This document shows positions 17,000-25,438 of a stretch of DNA of 35,018 nucleotides, in pieces; the stretch's first letter is position 1, and every line of letters begins with the position of its first letter. The notes beneath the pieces were generated by a model. The model was not told where the DNA came from. It worked only from the letters and a program-made list of their open reading frames with translations, and did not search any database. The DNA comes from CAZBBC01 sp964489835 (GTDB lineage Bacteria > Calditrichota > Calditrichia > JAJRVZ01), in contig CAZBBC010000034.1 in the NCBI GenBank assembly GCA_964489835.1, positions 1 through 35,018 on the forward strand, written 5' to 3'. The position numbers and the translations under genes were made by a program.

Positions 17000-17098
17000 T
17001 CATTTTTTCTGTGCAAATGTTTTAACCTGATTTTTTTTGCGTTGAATCCAACGTTTGCGCCGTTTTTGTTTTCTTCTGGTCATATGTTGTTTACTCAT
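17000..17098 (-). CDS. Very basic 32-aa small protein (candidate)
   Basis: A 32-codon ORF that would be missed by length cut-offs. It reads MSKQHMTRRKQKRRKRWIQR and then KKNQVKTFAQKK: 15 Lys/Arg, no acidic residue. Its ATG overlaps the last codons of the upstream metallophosphatase gene (AATGAGTAA), with GGAGAGA about 7 nt before, so it looks translationally coupled. The composition resembles small ribosome-associated proteins such as bTHX, but I do not recognise the sequence. It could be a chance A-rich frame; the RBS and coupling speak for a gene. Confidence 0.55.
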   Translation of the reverse strand: MSKQHMTRRKQKRRKRWIQRKKNQVKTFAQKK

Positions 17099-17990
17099 TG
17101 CTCGATCTCTCCATTCTTGTTTTATGATAATCTGCAATCATTTTCTTTATCTGCGGATTATCGGCCATTGTTTTGGTAAGCAGAATCACCTGAGATTCCA
17201 GCGACCGCAGTTTTTTATTCTGGAAGTGAAGTTTTATAATACCCAGACGGTATCCACTTTCTCCAATCTGGGTGATATGGGTTGAACCAATTATTTCGGG
17301 TTTTAACAACAAGGTTTGTGAATGACCGCCGATGATCAGACCCAATTCCGGAAATTCTTCGGCAATCTCACGATCACGATCAATCCCACTGTGTGATAAC
17401 AGGATAATATAATCCGTTTTTTGGGAAAGATCCTTGATAACAGGCTTTAAGCTACTCATCTGATCTTTAAATGAAAAGAGACCTCCGGCCGGTTGCTCCA
17501 GATACTGATGTAGATCATCCCTGATCGTTCCTGTAATTCCGATTTTTAATTTGTCATATTCCTTAATAACAGATGATTCTCCAACCGGCTTATTTTTATT
17601 ATAAATATTCGAAACTAAGAGCTTTCCAAATTGACCTGATAGCTGATGCAGGAAGAAATCAGGTCCTTCAATAAAATCCTGATCGCCTGGAACCCAAAAA
17701 TCATATTTCATCGTGCCATAAGCCCGGGTAATGTATTCATGAAGTAAACGATCCGCTCTTATATCCAGTATATCACCTGTATCTATCAGTAATATTCTTT
17801 TTTCAGCTCTTCGTATACTATCAATGACCACGGCCCGTTTTTCCAGGGCTCCGTATGATCTTTCCGGACAATGACAGTTTTCTAATATACCATTGGTATT
17901 GTGTGAATATACGACAACAACCGATTGGTTCTGAGAAAAAGCCAAATTAAACAGTATCATGATACTAATGATGACAATGATGCGCTGCAT
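17091..17990 (-). CDS. Exported metallophosphatase-like protein with altered metal site
   Basis: A 299-aa protein with a signal peptide (cleavage near AFSQ, about residue 20), starting at ATG 17990 after AAAAGGAG. The fold and motif order follow calcineurin-like 5'-nucleotidases: YSHNTNG (28-34), IDTGD (69-73, D73 kept), GDQD (102-105) where GNHE is usual, LSHSG (H200 kept), IIGGHSQ (H223 kept). The first motif has Asn in place of the usual D-x-H pair (TNDxHG), and GHxH has become GHSQ. A distinctive CHC at 39-41 follows. It lacks the C-terminal nucleotidase domain. It may bind different or fewer metals, or may not be an enzyme. Compare the canonical family member at 12764. Confidence 0.75.
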   Translation of the reverse strand: MQRIIVIISIMILFNLAFSQNQSVVVVYSHNTNGILENCHCPERSYGALEKRAVVIDSIRRAEKRILLIDTGDILDIRADRLLHEYITRAYGTMKYDFWVPGDQDFIEGPDFFLHQLSGQFGKLLVSNIYNKNKPVGESSVIKEYDKLKIGITGTIRDDLHQYLEQPAGGLFSFKDQMSSLKPVIKDLSQKTDYIILLSHSGIDRDREIAEEFPELGLIIGGHSQTLLLKPEIIGSTHITQIGESGYRLGIIKLHFQNKKLRSLESQVILLTKTMADNPQIKKMIADYHKTRMERSSNE

Positions 17991-18159
17991 ATGCTCCTTT
18001 TATGCTATTATAGCCAAAAACTTTGTTATTTTTGCAAAATTTTTACAAAACGGACTAATTTATTTCTCGCGACGATGCAACGGCGCAACGGCGCATAGAT
18101 TAATTTTAGAAATTTTATACAAATATTATCACTTTTATTTAAAAAAATCTTTTTTTAAA

Positions 18160-18242
18160 ATTTTTAAAATAATTTTTAAATTAAATCCGTGTTAATCCGT
18201 GGATAATTTTTTTTTGATTGCAGCATCGCTGCGGTATGAATT
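18160..18242. repeat. Dispersed intergenic repeat, copy B (inverted)
   Basis: Inverted match to 6020-6105, including AATCCGTGTTAATCCGTGGAT and TTTTTTTGATTGCAG followed by GCTGCGGTATGAATT. It lies between the metallophosphatase-like and M24 genes. A partial AATCCGTGGAT relative also occurs near 22868. Confidence 0.75.
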
Positions 18243-18263
18243 AAGAATTCCAAATTCCAAGTT

Positions 18264-18286
18264 CCTTATACCCTATACCTTATACC
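18264..18286. repeat. Heptamer repeat at the M24 stop codon
   Basis: On the minus strand it reads GGTATAA GGTATAG GGTATAA GG, the same heptamer as at 12671-12710. The stop TAA of the M24 gene (18280-18282) is part of the first unit. Confidence 0.85.
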
Positions 18287-19680
18287 TTTCCGGTTTCTTG
18301 GCAGATTTTTTCAATTTCAGCAACCGTTTTAGGAATTGATTTTCCAATCACCCGGGAACCATTATCGGTTACAACAACATCATCTTCGATCCGAATCCCT
18401 CCAAAATTGATATATTTTCCCACCTGGTCATAATCAATAAAATTGGTGTGTTTTTTCTCATTTTTCCATTTTTTTATCAATTCCGGAATAAAATAGATCC
18501 CCGGCTCAATGGTGATTACATAACCTGGTTGAAGTTTTTTAGCAAACCGCAGGGCACCCAGGCCAAACTGCTCACTTCGTTTCACTTCATTGTTATATCC
18601 TACTTTATCTTCTCCCAGGTTTTCCATATCATGCACATCGAGACCAAGCATATGTCCCAGACCATGAGGAAAAAAGAGCGCATGTGCTCCCATTTGTACG
18701 GCATCTTCTAAATTTCCCTTCATGATCCCTAAATTCTGTAGTCCTTCTGTTATCACTCTGGCGGTTTGCAAATGTATATCCTTGTTATTCTGCCCGGGTT
18801 TAACCGCTTGTATTGCCTCTACTTGTGATTTCAGAACAATCTGATAAATATCCCTCTGTTTCTCAGTAAATCTACCGCTTACCGGAAAAGTACGGGTTAT
18901 ATCGGCAGCGTAATGCATAACAGTTTCGGCCCCTGAATCATTGATAATCATATCCCCATCGTGTAACAAATTCCCATAATGGGTATTATGAAGAATTTCA
19001 CCACGAATAGATAAAATCACCTGGAATGAAGTCGACGCTCCTGCCGAAAGGGCAATTCCTTCAATAGTACCGGCAATATCACGCTCGTAGATCCCGGCCC
19101 GCGCCATCCGCATAGCAGTGGTATGCATATCATATGTAATGGCATGGGCTTTTTCAATTTCCTCAATTTCCTCCGCGCTCTTTATCGACCGTTGCTCAAT
19201 GATTGCAGCGACTAAAGCATTTGAAACCGCGGTAGAAATATTCTCCTTTTCAATCCCCAGCAACGAGGTTAGCTGATAATACTGCTTCTCCCGGTAAGGT
19301 TTAAGAAAATGAATGACCCGATCATCATGGATGGCTTTATCTATTACTTTTATAAGATTATTCGACGGCTGGGTATTGCTGACTCCCACCTGCTCTGCCT
19401 GGTCTTTTAAAGAAGACTGGGGCCCCATCCAAATGATATCTTCCAGATCCGGGTCATCACCAAATATTATTATTTCATCACTTTCTGTATCCATAACTGC
19501 CGCTAATCCAGGCAAATCTAATCCGAAATAATATAAAAAGGTACTATCCTGTCTGAAACGATAGGTATTGCCAGAATAATTCATCGGAATTTCATCATTT
19601 CCCAGCATTAAAATAAGCCCGGAATTAATTTGACTCAGCAATTTATCTCTTCTGATCGTATAGGTGGAACGGCTAAACAT
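18280..19680 (-). CDS. M24 family metallopeptidase (Xaa-Pro aminopeptidase-like)
   Basis: A 466-aa aminopeptidase P-type enzyme that would remove N-terminal residues before proline. ATG 19680 follows AAAGGA at 6-7 nt; a TTG seven codons upstream lies across that RBS region and is less likely. The N-terminal creatinase-like domain is about 1-160, the pita-bread catalytic domain about 165-460. Dimetal ligands are present: D248 in DSG, D260 in YAADITRTF, H343 in HGLGHMLG, E392 in IEPGIY, E432 in GIRIEDD. No signal peptide, so cytoplasmic. It starts 39 bp after the stop of the type-ISP-like gene and is probably co-transcribed with it. Its own stop is supplied by a heptamer repeat. Confidence 0.93.
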   Translation of the reverse strand: MFSRSTYTIRRDKLLSQINSGLILMLGNDEIPMNYSGNTYRFRQDSTFLYYFGLDLPGLAAVMDTESDEIIIFGDDPDLEDIIWMGPQSSLKDQAEQVGVSNTQPSNNLIKVIDKAIHDDRVIHFLKPYREKQYYQLTSLLGIEKENISTAVSNALVAAIIEQRSIKSAEEIEEIEKAHAITYDMHTTAMRMARAGIYERDIAGTIEGIALSAGASTSFQVILSIRGEILHNTHYGNLLHDGDMIINDSGAETVMHYAADITRTFPVSGRFTEKQRDIYQIVLKSQVEAIQAVKPGQNNKDIHLQTARVITEGLQNLGIMKGNLEDAVQMGAHALFFPHGLGHMLGLDVHDMENLGEDKVGYNNEVKRSEQFGLGALRFAKKLQPGYVITIEPGIYFIPELIKKWKNEKKHTNFIDYDQVGKYINFGGIRIEDDVVVTDNGSRVIGKSIPKTVAEIEKICQETGKV

Positions 19681-19719
19681 AAATATCCTTTCATTTATCA
19701 ATGATCTTTGATGGCAGTT

Positions 19720-22700
19720 CTATTCCAAAATCTCATCCATAGGGGGCATGGCCTGAATAATTTTGATGGTTTCAAGACTAACCGTTATAACCTGGCAAAT
19801 CAGTCGAGTAATATAGGTGGGATCCGCCACTTTATTTGGATCATCCACATTGTCATTTTTTAACACGTCACGAAGCCTATATTGTTCAATTACCCATTCC
19901 AGGGCGGAACGATTCCCTACAATGTATTCAAATGCCCTGGCCGGTATATTTGACAATGTCAGGGAATCATTAATCTTGATATTTCGCCGATCTTTAGATA
20001 GTATCATTTTCTCTATTTGCCAATCCGGATTTTCAGCAAAAGACACACTTTTTTTCAGAGGATATTCCTCCTGTCCCTCGTAAAAAACATGTAGCCTTGC
20101 CAGATTTTTACCTGCTTCAGAAATCTCCTGGAAATTTCTGACAAAAGGAATTCGCGGTAATTGTTTTTTAAGATTGGCGGCATATTTCCTAATATACGCA
20201 GGATGATGCAAAATAGCATATACGTAATGAAAGATATCATATTTGGTAATGCGCTGATCTTTATATTTATCGATAAAATTTTGCAATGCCCAATCGCTTA
20301 TGTTTTCTCTTCTATTCCGTCCATCTCTGTCATAATGATACAGAGGAAAACATTGGATCGGTGATGCTCCTGCGAATAGATTCAAATCAGGAATCATTGC
20401 CGTCATGAAAAACGAAATGTTTTTAGACCCCGGCGATGATACACAGATCAGCCGGTTTTCTTTTTCACTAACTGCCGCCGGCAATATATGAGGTAATTGA
20501 TACCACCGTTCGATAAGATGTTGATCAAAGTAAAGATATTTGCGTGTAAACGGACGATACAGCGCTTCCCTGATATTCACTGATTTGAATCGGATAATAA
20601 TCTGTCTCTGCATATAGTTCTTAAGGCTATCAGACCAGGGAATAGAGGTTTTTTTATCACCTATATACTCATCGATATCCGGTTTAGAAGGGATCTGGCC
20701 CCAGGTTTGAACATGTTTATTGTAGATTTGGATCAATTCCTGAACGTTTCCGGACAGATTTTCCCTTTTAAAGTTATACACCCATGCATCGCGGGAGGTC
20801 GCCACTCCACGTCCATAGATTCTAAAAATTGCATTTTCTTTTCCTGCTTTGGCAATTTTTGTTCCCATTGGCATAAGGGCTTCATAATCTTTCTGCAATC
20901 CTTCTGTCAGCCAAGTATGATGTTTATCCGGATTAATTCGACGCCAATGAATACGTTTGAACAAGTCAATTTCCTCCTGATAAACTGTTTTTTGAAAAGA
21001 ATCCCAGTCCAGACGTTGATGATATATACCGGATTTGGATATCTGGTCATTTTTTATCAGGATCAGAACTGCCTTATCTTCCCGGTAATGATGATGGTAT
21101 CCGGGCATTTCTTTTTTATAAATATCCAGGACAAAGACACTGTTAAAATCTTTAATCAGATGTTTTCGCAATCCGTCAAAGGCCAGATCATCAATAAAAT
21201 TATTTTTGCACACCAGGGCGACAATGCCCTTTTCACTCTCGGCAATTTTGTCACTGGCCCAGCGGATGGCTTTCACATATGTATCCGATATGACGGTCTT
21301 ATTTCTGGCTGCAGAATCACTGGCATAGGTATGGAAGACTCTTTTATCCAGCTGCGGATACACACCACGTCCTTTTTTGCCATATATATCATTGGTCCCG
21401 GCCGGTGTTTCTCCAAGAATTACCGTAAAAGGAATTTTTCTCTGTCGCTCTATTTTCCGGCTGTTTTCATCTGAATAAAGAGATAAACCGCTATCTCTTG
21501 ACAATAAAAAGGTATCAACCACACTTAAGCCCGGAAAGGAGACATATTTCCCTGTTAACCGAAGATATTCACTTTCGATATTAATTAAAGACAGATAATA
21601 GGGAATCATTCTGATTTCATTACCATACAAATCATGGCGATATTTCCGGTTCAGCTGTTTATGGCTGATGTTTTTTAGCAATTGGCAAATATAAGATCCG
21701 TCATCGGCAAAAGGATTAAGAATGTTGACGTCTTCATCTGAAATTGACACAGCAAATTCTTTGCGCAAAAGAAATTCTACAGAATCGGCGATAAAGCGGG
21801 AAAATATTTTTTCTGAAGATTTCTTATAATTCAGGACGGCTCCCTTTGTATCTTTATGCGGGAAAAATTTTCTTAGCAGAGATTCGAGGAATATAAGTTT
21901 TTCATCATGATCCAGTAAATGTGTGGCAACATGCCGGACAATCGGTTCAAGATCTGCGATCAGATCCGGCGGTGTTCGTAATCCTGCTGACCGCGCCAGG
22001 ACTTTTTCGATATCACCCGAGATAGAGGAAGAAGTGATAAAAGAGGATCGTTTGAATATTTTATCAGTTAAACGACGAACCAGCAAATATTTTACGATCA
22101 TCCTCTCTAATACGCCACGGGAGTAATCCGGGAACATATGATTTGGGACCAATCGTTTAAATGAATCAATACTTCCTTTAAATCTTGAATTATCCTCCTG
22201 CTCCTGTCGAATTCTCTCCGCCCAGGTATTAACGACGGAAGGACCTTCTTGTTCTAACCTGTCAGACAGATTCTCTAAATTGCTATAATTTTTTAGTGGT
22301 GATTTTAAAAATGTGAGCAGAATCGATACCCCTTCTTCTTTGGAATTAAAATGTGTATCGATCATTTTTTTACCTTTTCGCCAGAGCATCAGTCTACCCG
22401 CATACTGGAACAATGTATTTCGAACCGGCAGTCCGCTGTTAATCATTCCCTTGATACTTTTATCCAAATCCGTATCATCGGGCAGGTTGATCCATAAGCC
22501 CTGCACAAGATTATAATTATCCAGGAAGGCACCACTAACCATCTGAATGCGACCGGCACAGATCACCGGGAAATGTTCAATAAAAGTCCATCGAACCTGT
22601 TTGGCAAAATATTTTAACAGGCGGGCAAATGCAGGTGATATATTTCTCGCATTTTCCGGTGAGGCGGAAATTTTCCTGATCTCTTCAAAATAAGTTTTCA

Positions 22701-22737
22701 GGCGGGGGTGATCGGCGTGTATCTCAAGATCATTCAT
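19720..22737 (-). CDS. Type ISP restriction-modification homologue with degenerate catalytic motifs
   Basis: A 1005-aa intact ORF whose layout follows the nuclease-coupler-methyltransferase-target-recognition part of type ISP enzymes (LlaGI/LlaBIII class), without their helicase. Conserved blocks include GNEIRMIPYYLSLINIE (372-388), YPQLDKRVFHTYASDSAARN (460-479), VKAIRWASDKI (488-498), FDGLRKHL (520-527), SRDAWVYNF (648-656), YRPFTRKYLYFD (727-738), ITKYDIFHYVYAILHHPAY (830-848), LPRIPF (860-865) and RSALEWVIEQY (943-953). Key motifs are altered: SAM motif I is NPFADDGSY (341-349) where DPFTGTGTF is usual; motif IV is GETPAG (442-447) where GNPPYN is usual; and the nuclease-like region has WINLPDD (82-88) where I expect WEAKD. 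It is probably a catalytically inactive DNA-binding protein or one with a changed function. No good RBS is visible before the ATG. M24 peptidase follows. Confidence 0.8.
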   Translation of the reverse strand: MNDLEIHADHPRLKTYFEEIRKISASPENARNISPAFARLLKYFAKQVRWTFIEHFPVICAGRIQMVSGAFLDNYNLVQGLWINLPDDTDLDKSIKGMINSGLPVRNTLFQYAGRLMLWRKGKKMIDTHFNSKEEGVSILLTFLKSPLKNYSNLENLSDRLEQEGPSVVNTWAERIRQEQEDNSRFKGSIDSFKRLVPNHMFPDYSRGVLERMIVKYLLVRRLTDKIFKRSSFITSSSISGDIEKVLARSAGLRTPPDLIADLEPIVRHVATHLLDHDEKLIFLESLLRKFFPHKDTKGAVLNYKKSSEKIFSRFIADSVEFLLRKEFAVSISDEDVNILNPFADDGSYICQLLKNISHKQLNRKYRHDLYGNEIRMIPYYLSLINIESEYLRLTGKYVSFPGLSVVDTFLLSRDSGLSLYSDENSRKIERQRKIPFTVILGETPAGTNDIYGKKGRGVYPQLDKRVFHTYASDSAARNKTVISDTYVKAIRWASDKIAESEKGIVALVCKNNFIDDLAFDGLRKHLIKDFNSVFVLDIYKKEMPGYHHHYREDKAVLILIKNDQISKSGIYHQRLDWDSFQKTVYQEEIDLFKRIHWRRINPDKHHTWLTEGLQKDYEALMPMGTKIAKAGKENAIFRIYGRGVATSRDAWVYNFKRENLSGNVQELIQIYNKHVQTWGQIPSKPDIDEYIGDKKTSIPWSDSLKNYMQRQIIIRFKSVNIREALYRPFTRKYLYFDQHLIERWYQLPHILPAAVSEKENRLICVSSPGSKNISFFMTAMIPDLNLFAGASPIQCFPLYHYDRDGRNRRENISDWALQNFIDKYKDQRITKYDIFHYVYAILHHPAYIRKYAANLKKQLPRIPFVRNFQEISEAGKNLARLHVFYEGQEEYPLKKSVSFAENPDWQIEKMILSKDRRNIKINDSLTLSNIPARAFEYIVGNRSALEWVIEQYRLRDVLKNDNVDDPNKVADPTYITRLICQVITVSLETIKIIQAMPPMDEILE

Positions 22738-23007
22738 AATATATTGATAATTATTAAGATACAGACATATACTTTTAAATTGAATCTTGTCTTTTGGAAT
22801 TTACAGAAATTTTTATAAATGGGTATGAAAAAAGTGATATTTTAACACGCTGGTGAGAGAACATATAATCCGTGGATAAAAATCCCTACCGATCCGCCAA
22901 AGTTACACTTATTCATTAAATTCAAACGGCGTTTATAAAGATTGCCACATTAAATAATTGAATTTTTTGAACATATTATCTATATTTTGAGTTAAAAGGA
23001 TCAATCA

Positions 23008-23214
23008 ATGGGAAAAACATATAAAATTATTGAAATTGTCGGTACCTCGACAGAAAGTTATGAAAAAGCGATAAAAAATGCCATAGAGGAAGCGTCGCAT
23101 TCCCTTAAAGGACTGAGCTGGTTTGAAGTCAACCAGATGCGCGGGGGTATTAAAGATGGCAAAGTTGATGAATATCAGGTAATATTAAAGGTAGGATTCA
23201 GACTTTTAGACTGA
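23008..23214 (+). CDS. Dodecin
   Basis: A 68-aa flavin-binding protein that assembles into hollow dodecamers and buffers free flavins. The family pattern is complete: MGKTYKIIEIVGTS at the N-terminus, IEEASHSLKGLSWFEV with the flavin-stacking Trp at 38, and VDEYQVILKVGFRL at the end. The start follows AAAGGATC. It precedes a ferredoxin gene by 48 bp on the same strand. Confidence 0.95.
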   Translation: MGKTYKIIEIVGTSTESYEKAIKNAIEEASHSLKGLSWFEVNQMRGGIKDGKVDEYQVILKVGFRLLD

Positions 23215-23262
23215 GTCCATTAATTAAGGTAAAGTCATCATTATTTCAGGAGGAAACTAGGG

Positions 23263-23511
23263 ATGGCACTATTGATAAACGATGAATGTATTGCATGTGA
23301 TGCTTGCGTTCCGGAATGTCCAAACGATGCGATTACCGAAGGTGATCCACTCTACATTATTGACCCTGATCTATGCACGGAATGTGTGGGATTTCACGAA
23401 GAACCACAATGTGCGGCTGTATGCCCCACCGACGCCTGTGTAAAAGATCCTGCTCACGAAGAGACGGAAGAAGAATTACTGGAAAAAAAGAAAAAAATTC
23501 ATGACGAATAA
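23263..23511 (+). CDS. 2[4Fe-4S] ferredoxin, YfhL type
   Basis: An 82-aa low-potential electron carrier. First cluster: C9, C12, C15 with C19-P20. Second cluster: C38, C41, C50, C54, with the long CTECVGFHEEPQC insertion that marks the YfhL/alkaline-type subgroup. The tail is rich in Glu and Lys. The RBS AGGAGG is strong. It probably shares a transcript with dodecin and ends at the terminator at 23544. It could be an electron donor or acceptor for NfnAB encoded 5-8 kb away, but the link is inference. Confidence 0.95.
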   Translation: MALLINDECIACDACVPECPNDAITEGDPLYIIDPDLCTECVGFHEEPQCAAVCPTDACVKDPAHEETEEELLEKKKKIHDE

Positions 23512-23543
23512 GAGCAACCCGCTAGATCTGTCATGAACATTTA

Positions 23544-23577
23544 GGGTAACGGTGAATATCTGTCGTTACCCTTTTTT
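23544..23577 (+). terminator. Rho-independent terminator after the ferredoxin gene
   Basis: GGGTAACG (23544-23551) pairs with CGTTACCC (23564-23571) around a 12-nt loop, followed by TTTTTT. Confidence 0.88.
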
Positions 23578-23612
23578 AATAAAGCAATATGTGCACGATT
23601 TATTTATTTTAT

Positions 23613-23639
23613 CCTTTTCGGGATTTGTCCCCGAAAAGG
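23613..23639. other. Hairpin between ferredoxin and rny
   Basis: Perfect 10-bp arms CCTTTTCGGG and CCCGAAAAGG with a 7-nt loop, no T-run. Its role is unknown; it may be transcribed as part of the rny leader. Confidence 0.55.
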
Positions 23640-23764
23640 TGTATGATAAGTCCTGTATCCTCCATTATATATAATGATCTTCGCTTCCTCCTAGCCCCGG
23701 GGAGTGAACCGGCAATGATGACTTGACAACAGTAATTGAATGATGAGACTTGAAGGAGTATCCG

Positions 23765-25357
23765 GTGAATGAACTAAATATAATCATATACACCGTTGTA
23801 GGTATGCTCATTGGTATTATTATTACCTATGCCATCTACACGGCTCATTTACGTAAGAAAAAAAGTACTGCCAAAGAAGTTTTGGACAGTGCTCAGTATC
23901 AGGTTGAACAACTTAAAAAAGAAAATATGATACAGTTCCGCGAGGAACTGCAGCGCAAGCGATCAAAATTTAATGAGGAATTAAAAGCGAAAGAGAATCA
24001 ACTGTCCCGAAACGAATCGCTTCATTTAAACAAAGAAAAGGAACTGCGCCGGCTGGAAAACAATCTGAAATTCAGGGAGAGCAAGCAAAATCAGCGAAAT
24101 GATAAAATCACACAACGCGAGGAGATTATCTTTCAGAAGCAAAAGAAGGTCGAAGAAATTATCGATGAGCAGAATTCACGGTTAGAACAAATTGCCGGTA
24201 TCACCATTGATGAAGCTAAAAAGGAACTGATAAAAAATCTCGAAGACCGGGTTAAATTGGAAGCAGCCCAGATGGCCATCGACATAAAAGAAGAGGCAAA
24301 ACTGAGTGCGCAGAAAGAGGCAAAAGAGATTATCACCTACGCCATTGAGAATATCGCCTATGAAGTTACCATGGAGTCGACCCTTTCCACTGTTCAGCTG
24401 CCAAATGAAAGATACAAGGGAATGATCATTGGCCGTGAAGGCCGGAATATCAGATCTTTTGAAGAAACAACCGGTATGAAAGTCATCGTCGATGACACAC
24501 CCGGGTTGATCGTCCTCTCCGGATTCGATCCGGTACGAAGGGAAATCGCCCGCGTTGCTATGGAGAATTTAATAAAAACAAAAAATATCAATCCCAGTCT
24601 TATTGAGCAAACCGTTGCCAAAGCTACAAAAGAAGTTGAGCGATCGATAATGAAAGCGGCAGAGGATACCTTAAACGATATGAATTTACGTCATGTACAT
24701 CAAAAAATTAAAGAAGCGTTGGGGAGGCTAAAATATCGCTATAGTTATGGTCAGAATATTTTACAACATTCAAAAGAAGTGGCATTACTGGCCGGGGCGA
24801 TGGCCTCCGAATTGGGATTTAATTCAAAACTTGCAAAAAGAGCCGGGTTATTTCATGATATCGGGAAGGCACTGACGATAAATTCTGAAGGTAGCCATGT
24901 CAAATTAGGGGTTGATTTGTGTACGAAATATAAAGAACATGAGATCGTTATTAATTCAATTTTAGCCCACCACGAGGAAGCAGAACCGATTTCGCCGATT
25001 TCAGTTCTTGTTACCGCTGCTGATAAAATAAGCGGTAGCCGCCCCGGTGCCCGTCGGGATACACTTGAAGCGTATACAAAACGAATTACCGGGTTGGAGG
25101 AGATTGCTAATTCATTTGAAGGCGTTTCTAAAACCTATGCTATCTCTGCCGGCAGGGAATTACGGGTCATTGTTGAACCGGAAAAAATTGATGACCTACG
25201 GGCAGCGATCCTCTCTTCAGATATAGCAAAAAAGATTAAAGAAGAAATGGAGTACCCCGGTCAAATAAAGGTCTGTGTGATACGACATACAGTCGCCGCC
25301 AAGAATACCGACGAATTTGAAATGATGGATGAAAAGGAAGAGTTACCGACCGAATAA
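23765..25357 (+). CDS. rny: Ribonuclease Y
   Basis: A membrane-anchored endoribonuclease that starts mRNA decay. I use GTG 23765 because AAGGAG lies 6 nt before it; a TTG five codons upstream would put that site inside the gene. Order of domains in the 530-aa product: N-terminal transmembrane helix (about 5-25), long charged coiled coil (about 30-180), KH domain with GREG (about 223-226) around 205-270, and HD domain with the catalytic LFHDIGKA (H364, D365). The length and C-terminal GQIKV-VIR pattern are those of RNase Y. It appears to be transcribed alone. Confidence 0.96.
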   Translation: MNELNIIIYTVVGMLIGIIITYAIYTAHLRKKKSTAKEVLDSAQYQVEQLKKENMIQFREELQRKRSKFNEELKAKENQLSRNESLHLNKEKELRRLENNLKFRESKQNQRNDKITQREEIIFQKQKKVEEIIDEQNSRLEQIAGITIDEAKKELIKNLEDRVKLEAAQMAIDIKEEAKLSAQKEAKEIITYAIENIAYEVTMESTLSTVQLPNERYKGMIIGREGRNIRSFEETTGMKVIVDDTPGLIVLSGFDPVRREIARVAMENLIKTKNINPSLIEQTVAKATKEVERSIMKAAEDTLNDMNLRHVHQKIKEALGRLKYRYSYGQNILQHSKEVALLAGAMASELGFNSKLAKRAGLFHDIGKALTINSEGSHVKLGVDLCTKYKEHEIVINSILAHHEEAEPISPISVLVTAADKISGSRPGARRDTLEAYTKRITGLEEIANSFEGVSKTYAISAGRELRVIVEPEKIDDLRAAILSSDIAKKIKEEMEYPGQIKVCVIRHTVAAKNTDEFEMMDEKEELPTE

Positions 25358-25438
25358 AAAAATTAGTAAGGGGAATAATCCCGGGGTTTCAGGGATTATA
25401 AATAAATAAAAAATTAAACACCAGATAATAGAATATAA

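Noticed and set aside
17055..17285. 76-aa plus-strand open frame
   Set aside because: It is antisense to the small basic ORF and the metallophosphatase-like gene and has no independent support.
20707..21474. 255-aa plus-strand open frame
   Set aside because: It lies wholly antisense to the type-ISP-like gene, has no RBS or recognisable domain, and is rich in Phe/Ile/Cys as expected for an opposite-strand shadow.
25376..25398. Terminator for rny
   Set aside because: TAATCCC/GGGATTA is a 7-bp stem, but no T-run follows, so I do not call it.
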